The notes beneath the pieces were generated by a model that worked only from the letters and a program-made list of their open reading frames with translations, was not told the DNA's origin and searched no databases. A DNA stretch of 64,000 bases from Trogon surrucura (Eukaryota; Chordata; Aves; Trogoniformes; Trogonidae). Positions 57,131 through 64,000 of this stretch are shown in pieces (within the stretch, counting starts at the first letter, position 1; every line of letters starts with the position of its first letter). The translations under genes and the position numbers were made by a program. The stretch is from assembly GCA_020746105.1 (NCBI GenBank), contig CM036620.1, positions 29,111,916 through 29,175,915 on the forward strand, written 5' to 3'.

Positions 57131-59760
57131 GCAACATAATACAAATGCTAACTCATTCAGCTACAAAGTTTGGTACTCAGCGGTTTCAGACAGTCCGTTC
57201 TCTCGTGGTCGTGACGTACCGAAACGTTCCCGACGTGCAACACGCTGCTAGTGCAATTCTCAGAGTGACTCTGCCGTCCTTCATTCCCAGGCTCACGGCA
57301 TACGGCAGCGGGATCACTTCAGGCTTCAGTTGTGTACTTGCCACAGTGTCATCTACGTCGAGAGCAGCTCAAAGAGTCCATTCTTCTCCAGTTATAAATA
57401 TCTTCTTTTTTTTTTTTTTCTCCCAACAGGCAACAATCATCAACACAATGCGTTCACGACATTTTCCCCTTTGCCTTATAGCCCACTGCTCTCTCATCAG
57501 ACATGACATCCACATCCTCTTAACAATCACTATCCTTACTTCACATTTGCACTTTTAAATATCTTTACAGTGATAATCCACCCCCTTAAAAAAAGGAGGA
57601 AAAAGAGAAAATGAAGAAGGAAGAAAAAAGGAAAACAGAAAACAGGAAAAAAAACACAAGCATATTTAAAGTATGTGTTCTCAGGTAGCCACAAGTTATT
57701 GGTAATTTATAAGCATAAGGAATGACACTTTGGCCATCAACACTAGAGAGTAAAGGTAGCTTTGAATGCAGACAAGGAGGCGGGGGAGAACACCGACCAC
57801 ACAACCCATAAATACATTTTAAATCATTCACCAAGTGATTCACCATTAAATTTAACTGAGTGAAACCAACCCTGCTGCAAAAGACCAGAACAACATTCAT
57901 GCACCACCCCAGTCCCACTCAAACTTCTAATTGGATCCTGACCTCAAATGTGTAGAAGAGGCTGCTCAGCTGTTGCAGCCCCTGAACCCTGAGGGCAGGG
58001 TTGGGAAGGATCTCGAGTGGTGCACAGAATTTTGCCTTGCTTTGCACACAGAGTGAATTTCAGCTGTAACATACTATGACCGCACCGTGAAACATGTAAC
58101 ATTAGCAACTTGTGAATCCTGACTCTAACGCAAGATACGTGGTTACACATCACCCCATCGGCTGGAGAAGTTCACCACTGGGTATACCTGGAGGAGCACC
58201 ATATCACTAGAATTTTTTCTGGCAACCTTTCATGGCGTTATCAGCTGGGTCCAGTTAGACTCAAGCCCAGAGCTCTGGTCTCATATGCATAAAGTGAAGA
58301 ACGCAGGACTCAGTTCTGCAAGGCACTCAGCGCTCTGGGCCAAGTTCAGCAAAGCTTTGTGTTGATGGGCGAAAAAAAAAATGAAATAATGATTACAATT
58401 TCCACTGAAGTTCCCAGGAATCTGCTTAGATATTTGAAATTAGAGATGCATGTGATGGCTTTGCTGGACTGAGTCCGTGAAGCAAAGCTCCTTGCAAAAC
58501 TGACCCCTTGATGCAAACGTGGAGTCTCTTCAGTAAGAGACAAAATTAAGCAAACACTGTTTGACATAGCATTGACACATTCCACTGAAGAGATCTCCCC
58601 TGAGAAAATAAATAGCTGTTGGTATTGCCTTATTTCATTCCTTTCATCTCCACAGGTAGTTAAAAAAAAAAAAAAATCTGCTAAATTTCCCTCCAACAAA
58701 TACATGTTTAAATCCTGGGCACTTGTTTTCTAAGGATTTTTTTCAAGTACACCGGGTGAAACTGTAAACCCTGAGTTTGTGTGTGCAAACCTATATCTTG
58801 TAAACTGCAATGTGAAACTTGGCTCTGAGCACCGATATAGGAAAAGATAGGACAGAAACATTTTCAAACACTGATGCTAGTATTATAATGTATGTCCCGT
58901 ACACGTGTATGTCATAGCGGAAGATCTACTCTGGTACCTGCACTGCCCTGCAGTCCAAAGTACTGTTGCATTTAACACTGATACTCTAGTCGTGACGTCT
59001 ATGAACTTATCAGTCATGAAAATGGTGAAGAAACATTCATTTTCTTTAAGAGGCATTCAGCCCGAATCCTGGTAGGAAGTTAAAAGTTTGTAACTGTGGA
59101 CACACAACCAAAGAGCACAGGGATTAAGCGTACGCATTCTACACTCTACCGGGGCACACCAATCTCTTTGAAAAGGGCTAGAATCATATTTTTTCATTCG
59201 ATGCAATTTGTATCTATCACAACAATGAAGATAAAGAAGTAGATGTATGTTAAATCACCCACTATCTGTACACTTGCAGTGCGTTTCCTTTTGAGGCCAA
59301 TTTCAATTTGTGCCCGTAAACAAATAAATTGCATTGAAATACAATCTCACATGTATGGGTAAAGACAGCCGTAGTCGAGTTTTCTGTTTCTTATGAGTTA
59401 CTTGGGAAAGTGAAAACCTAGGGCTTTCTTTAAAAGTGGAAAACCTGGAAACTTTCTTAGCAGCAGGAAACCTTGAGAACAGGCGCAGGAAAACCCTGCG
59501 TGTGGGCAAATGCTCTAAATACTGACTTCTGAGTTTTGCATTTAGATTTTAAATTTGCAATTTGTTACCCTCAATAAAGCTTTATGCTAAATAATGTAGG
59601 CTTGACCTTACATTTCTTCGCTTCCCAAAGTGCTTCACTGAACTGAAATTTTGTGCAGGGAACACATTACTGTAGTTTAGTTTTACTGTCACAATTCTCT
59701 TTTGCTAAGAAAAATGGGTTGCCAGCAACAAATGAATCTGTTTGAGTTTGACATACAGAT

Positions 59761-59820
<60 letters not shown>

Positions 59821-62099
59821 CTGCATTTTGAGTAATCATATTTTATATTTTCTTGTTCAAAAGAGAAATATTTCAGCAAATACAGATAGCATGGATGTAG
59901 CCCTCAGATAAACCTGCCAAACCAAAGTTAAAGAAATTACTGCATGTTATTGTGGTTGTAACATCAAAAAACTCCTCTCACAGGGGAATTGCTAGGATTA
60001 TGTTTTCAGCAATATTGCAATTTAGGGAAGAATAGTCTGCAGTCTTAAAGAAAAATAAATGCTGTCTTCTCTTTTAGAACCAGGAGCCAAAAACACTACA
60101 TTCAATTTCTTCTTTCCAGTATTTAAACACTGTCATAATTAAGGCAACTTCTGATGTTCAACACAGCACAGAGGAGCAAATAAAAAATGAAAGCAATCAA
60201 ATGTGTTTTCTGATATTTACACAATCTGTTTTGAACCATGTCAAAAAGTGAACACTAAACATAATCCTCTCCATTTGCAACTCCAAGCACAGAGATGCAG
60301 AGTACAAAACAAACATTTGATTGCAAATTGTCACCAAAACCTTTGGGGAAGACCCTCATTTACCACAATGGATGAGAGCTGATGGCTTTATTTAATTTTC
60401 TTTTTTTCTTTTTAAGAGTTGCAAGGCTGCACTGGGACATCACAACACGTTCCAGAGACCTGGAGGAAGCTGTGTATTGATCCACACGGAAACACTGCCA
60501 CATTTACAGCCCGTGTTTTACAAACAGCTGTAGTGGCACTACTACCACAAGCCACCGGCACAGAGGCAATGCCTAAAGCCTGCAGACTGGCTTCAATATG
60601 AAAACAACTTTACAGAAGATAACGCAGTAATTCAGTGTTGCTCGCATAATTAAATGTATGCATTCTCCAAAACTGGGGGGTATTTAGGAGAAAACAAGAA
60701 CCTTACATGCTTGCTTTGTATGCTGAAGCAAAAAAAAAATGAGAAAAGTGAAGAAGCAGTTCTTAGGATGAATGTTTAGAGTTACCAAGTGTATTTCGGA
60801 TTAAAGAAGTATGATTCTTCTTCCTTAGCTCTGTAAAAAAACAAACAGAAAAGTGTCATTAATACAGATTGTTACAAAGCTGCCACAACCATTTGAGCAA
60901 CCTTTACTACTCCAGAGAAGTGCCTAATACCCCCTTTCATTATCACACTATTCTTGCTACTAATTCCCTAAGCTACTGTCAAGAGTCAGACAACAGCATC
61001 TGACTTTTTCAACTGAGTCAGTGGTCTGCTCAAGGTGTGAAACGTTCGGTGCCTCACAACCCCACGGTTCCCCACGGAATGGTCCTGGGGAACTCTGCAC
61101 ACATTTGGTAGGAAGAGGGCACAGCGATGCACTCGCCTAAGCTGGAGACCCGAGCACTTCCCTTGCCAACACAGCATCCCGCACGGCGTACCTAAGTGAA
61201 ACAACCCGTGCTCCCAGATTTGTGGGGTTAACACTTAAATCCTGGCTTGGGAAAGCATTGTGGGCAAGAAGAATCATTAAGTTCACCTTTAATTTTAATT
61301 GGTGTCAAGGTTGAGTCCTGTTTTAAAATGTTTCCTAAGAAGCTATGGATCTGAGAACAAGCTCATGCTTATTTCTACTCATAGACTGTTTTGCTAGATC
61401 AAATGCTGAAGACTTTGTAGTTCTTGGAATATTCCTGTATTTCCGACTAAAATTGGATGGATGCTTTACTAAATTCTCGGTGAAGGCATCAATGTAAATA
61501 AATTCTATCTACTGCATATTTCACTGTGAGTTGACTTTTTCACAATGTAGGCTCCATATTCTGCTGGATAGGGGACAACTAAAATAGAGTTTAAAAATAC
61601 CAATTTATGAGCCTTTAAAAAATCATTCATATGTGCTATCCACACATTTTTAAAGGCAGGCATAGATTGTCTGATGGCAGGCAGGGAAAAAACACAACTA
61701 GTAAGTATATTTGCAGGCTTTGGTGACAGAATTTCTCACATTAGACTTAGCCTAGTTACATCACAAAGATGTTTACTCCTGTAACCATAATGTGCCTTTA
61801 GTTTAGATACGTTTGCACAGAGCAAGGAAAAATATCCGTCTAATATTAGCAGTACAATTTACTACAGTTACTTTCTACTTTGCTACATATTATTTTCTCA
61901 TTTATTTACCTAACACAAGGGAGAAACTCCCCAGAGTATGATGTGAGAATAGACACAAAAGTTAAAAACACATTTTCGGGCTGGGAACGAGCTCCCTTCA
62001 GGCAGTCCATTCGCTACAGGTCGGCGCTATCTAGGTTTGAATGCAGGCAGATTGGCAAATTTACTAAAGCGAAAATTAGCATAATTTGTTTTTTTCCAG
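57131..62099. other. Unassigned AT-rich region
   Basis: About 5 kb without a recognisable exon. It contains the (ATAG)15 microsatellite. It could be intergenic, intron or untranslated sequence. Confidence 0.5.
59761..59820 (+). repeat. (ATAG)15 microsatellite
   Basis: Fifteen perfect ATAG (GATA) units, exactly 60 bases, without interruption. It is almost certainly length-polymorphic. Confidence 0.97.
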
Positions 62100-62181
62100 C
62101 TGAAGGAACAAGTGCAGCAAGCAAGAACTACATTGCTCATAGCTCACCAACTATCACGAGCGAAGAAGAGGAAGGAGAAAA
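62100..62181 (+). CDS. Putative penultimate exon of an unidentified gene
   Basis: I do not recognise this. A strong acceptor (TTGTTTTTTTCCAG) is followed by an 82-nt stretch open in the frame EGTSAASKNYIAHSSPTITS then EEEEGEK. The donor AAAA|GTAACC is weak. It enters in phase 1 and leaves in phase 2, which fits the next stretch exactly. No upstream exon was found in the window, so a chance ORF remains possible. Confidence 0.35.
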
Positions 62182-62327
62182 GTAACCTCATGATACCTGT
62201 CAGAAACGTGTACATATTCTCTAATGTTTGCTGTACAGCAAATATTTAAGAACTGTTCAGAAGTAGCATCTTGGGTTTTGCCAGAATCCAGACTGATAGG
62301 ATCCATTTCTTCCCGCTGATTATGCAG

Positions 62328-62463
62328 AGAAGAGTACCAGCTGCAGAAAGAAGTGCTGGAAGAGCAGCAGATGTGCAGAGGACTTGATGCCAACAGCACC
62401 ACGGGCATCACATCTCCACCGAAGAGTCAAGTCAGCTCTGTCACGCTGATCTCCAAGAGGTGA
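62328..62463 (+). CDS. Putative last exon of an unidentified gene
   Basis: I do not recognise this. After the acceptor TGATTATGCAG, the frame set by the previous exon reads EEYQLQKEVLEEQQMCRGLD, then a Ser/Thr/Pro-rich tail (TSPPKSQVSSVTLISKR) and stops at TGA. The first half looks like a coiled coil, Glu/Gln/Leu-rich. AATAAA follows at 62527-62532, as in a short 3' UTR. Composition is protein-like, but the family is unknown to me. Confidence 0.4.
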
Positions 62464-62526
62464 CAGAGACCAGGATGGAGCGGTCCTTGACACGGTGACA
62501 CAGTTTGTGAATGAAGATGTGAAAAA

Positions 62527-62532
62527 AATAAA
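62527..62532 (+). terminator. Possible polyadenylation signal of the unidentified gene
   Basis: AATAAA 64 bases after the stop of the putative last exon. Confidence 0.3.
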
Positions 62533-62559
62533 GATGGGAGGAAGATATTACGTGTAGTG

Positions 62560-64000
62560 AAGAAAAAAATACAGAAATGGAAGGAGTGAGCATTCATTCA
62601 GCTTGTTTTGGCTACTAAAAAAAAAGGGACCTGAAAAGATGGCGTTTTATCCAAACCTCATGTTTGTGGGATGAAACCTGGCTGGTTTAAAATCTATTTT
62701 AGAATCTTCACAGCATTGCTGCAGTCCAAAAAACCCTGTTCTGATGTGAAAGCAGTTGGAATGAAAAAATGATCAACAGTTCACCCTCTGATTCATGTGA
62801 AATTATACTCTTCTTCTTGTTAGGGGAAAAACACTACCCCAGGAAAACAAATACATTTGATTAGGAAGAGAAAGACAAAAGAGATTCAGGAAAAGAAGGG
62901 GAAACACACACACACACAAAAGCAGATAATAAAAGAAAGACAAAAAATTATCCACAGAGACATGAAAGTTATGTAGGTGAATGAAAACGCTGAACAGGTA
63001 CAAGGACAGAACAGAACAATAGGAATAAGGTTACAGACACAATTAGCCTCTGGCATATATCTTATTTTTCACTAACAGCTATAGGAATAATCAAAGTCTA
63101 ATGACAAGCTAAACGCATCTTGCAGCATGCACTTCAAATGATTTGTTTTACTGACTTTCAGAACAGGTTGAGGAAAAAAATCCCCACGGCACACCCACTA
63201 CACACCAGCAGGGCATCAGCCTCAGCAACAGGGAGACAACAGGGAGGGGGCATCGCTGTCTGTATTTAGACAACACGCATCTTGGCATCATTAGTGGCAA
63301 AAGATGGAAGCCTTCAAACTGCTGAATGACCTTCTCTAATGAATAGGGAAGTTTTTGCATCACCACTCTGCATCACCAGCTTTCACACCTATCTCACAGC
63401 GGTTGAGCTCCAACATAGTACAAAAAAAAGCAGAGCATTGATGCAGTTGTTAACCTCACCAGTGAGACAGAGCAATTTGCTGAGAGCATTGCCTGCCGTC
63501 ATTATGCACCAGGTATTGCAGGCAAGCTCCCTGAAGGAGATGGCAGGATAACCGCCTGCGAAAGGAGGGGCAAATCACACCAGGAAATATGACAGGTTTC
63601 ACAGAAACACAGAATGCTAAGTTGCACTTTGAAAGAGGGATAAGCCAGAGCTTTGCGTTTAAACAGCTGCTGTAAGATAGAAATATGTGTACTACATACC
63701 ACACCTTTTCAGAAACAGCAAGTCCCTAAACTGAAATCTAACATATTTGTTGCACTAGCAATCTGAACTCAGCTTAAAGACCAATGAAATGCAATAGCTT
63801 TTGCCATTTTTCCTAGATACTCTATCAAGACTCTACTGACAAGATGAACTCAAGTAGCACAGCAGAGTCAATTTCAATTGGTACTTTGCCTGTCCTGAGT
63901 GACCTCATGAGGGCCAAGGAAAATAACTTCATTTATACCCAGGATAAAAGAATGGCACTTTCAAGATAAAATATTTACAAGCAGAGAAGTGTATAAATCA
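62560..64000. other. Unassigned end of window
   Basis: No coding exon or RNA gene recognised. A short (CA)n run lies at about 62,906-62,918. Confidence 0.5.

Noticed and set aside
59761-59820. CRISPR-like or satellite array
   Set aside because: Perfect 4-base units without spacers are a simple microsatellite.
61914-62040. Extra upstream exon of the unidentified gene in the frame before 62,100
   Set aside because: The stretch is open but ends at GTCGGC, a poor donor, and phase with the next exon is not supported.

Overview
This window is vertebrate nuclear DNA, almost certainly from a bird. Genes are split into short exons with GT/AG introns. The interspersed repeats are CR1 elements with the avian 3' end (tandem ATTCTATG or ATTCTGTG octamers). 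The two protein genes are orthologues of the human 4q23 neighbours TRMT10A and MTTP, in the same head-to-head order. Two SINEs with a tRNA-Ile-like head and a CR1 tail resemble the SINE family described from passerines (TguSINE1), so a passerine is my best guess; that step is inference.

Layout. 1-4,050: no recognisable gene. 4,292-13,575 (minus strand): all seven coding exons of TRMT10A, a tRNA m1G9 methyltransferase (317 aa), with a probable non-coding first exon in a CpG island at about 14,870-15,460. 15,500-19,400: intergenic, with one SINE. 19,425-19,620: MTTP promoter with an HNF1 site and a TGACCT element. 19,621-50,051 (plus strand): all 18 coding exons of MTTP, the large subunit of microsomal triglyceride transfer protein. 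They join without a frame break into 893 aa (human: 894). 50,290-62,100: no firm gene, but a 636-bp uninterrupted pyrimidine tract and a GATA-type microsatellite. 62,100-62,463: two spliceable plus-strand exons ending in a stop and followed by AATAAA; they may be the end of a gene I cannot name.

The most striking element is a young, internally deleted endogenous retrovirus (37,045-39,652) in MTTP intron 10, antisense to the gene. Its two LTRs differ by one substitution and one 3-base indel, a perfect 6-bp target duplication (CTTAAT) flanks it, and it keeps a primer binding site, a polypurine tract, broken gag remnants and the env membrane anchor. Between its LTRs and the intact exons 10 and 11 there is nothing to suggest a coding effect on MTTP.

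The two genes are functionally unrelated: TRMT10A is a housekeeping tRNA modifier with a CpG-island promoter, and MTTP is a liver and intestine lipoprotein-assembly factor with an HNF-type promoter. I found no operon-like or defence system; this is an ordinary conserved avian locus with some interesting repeats.
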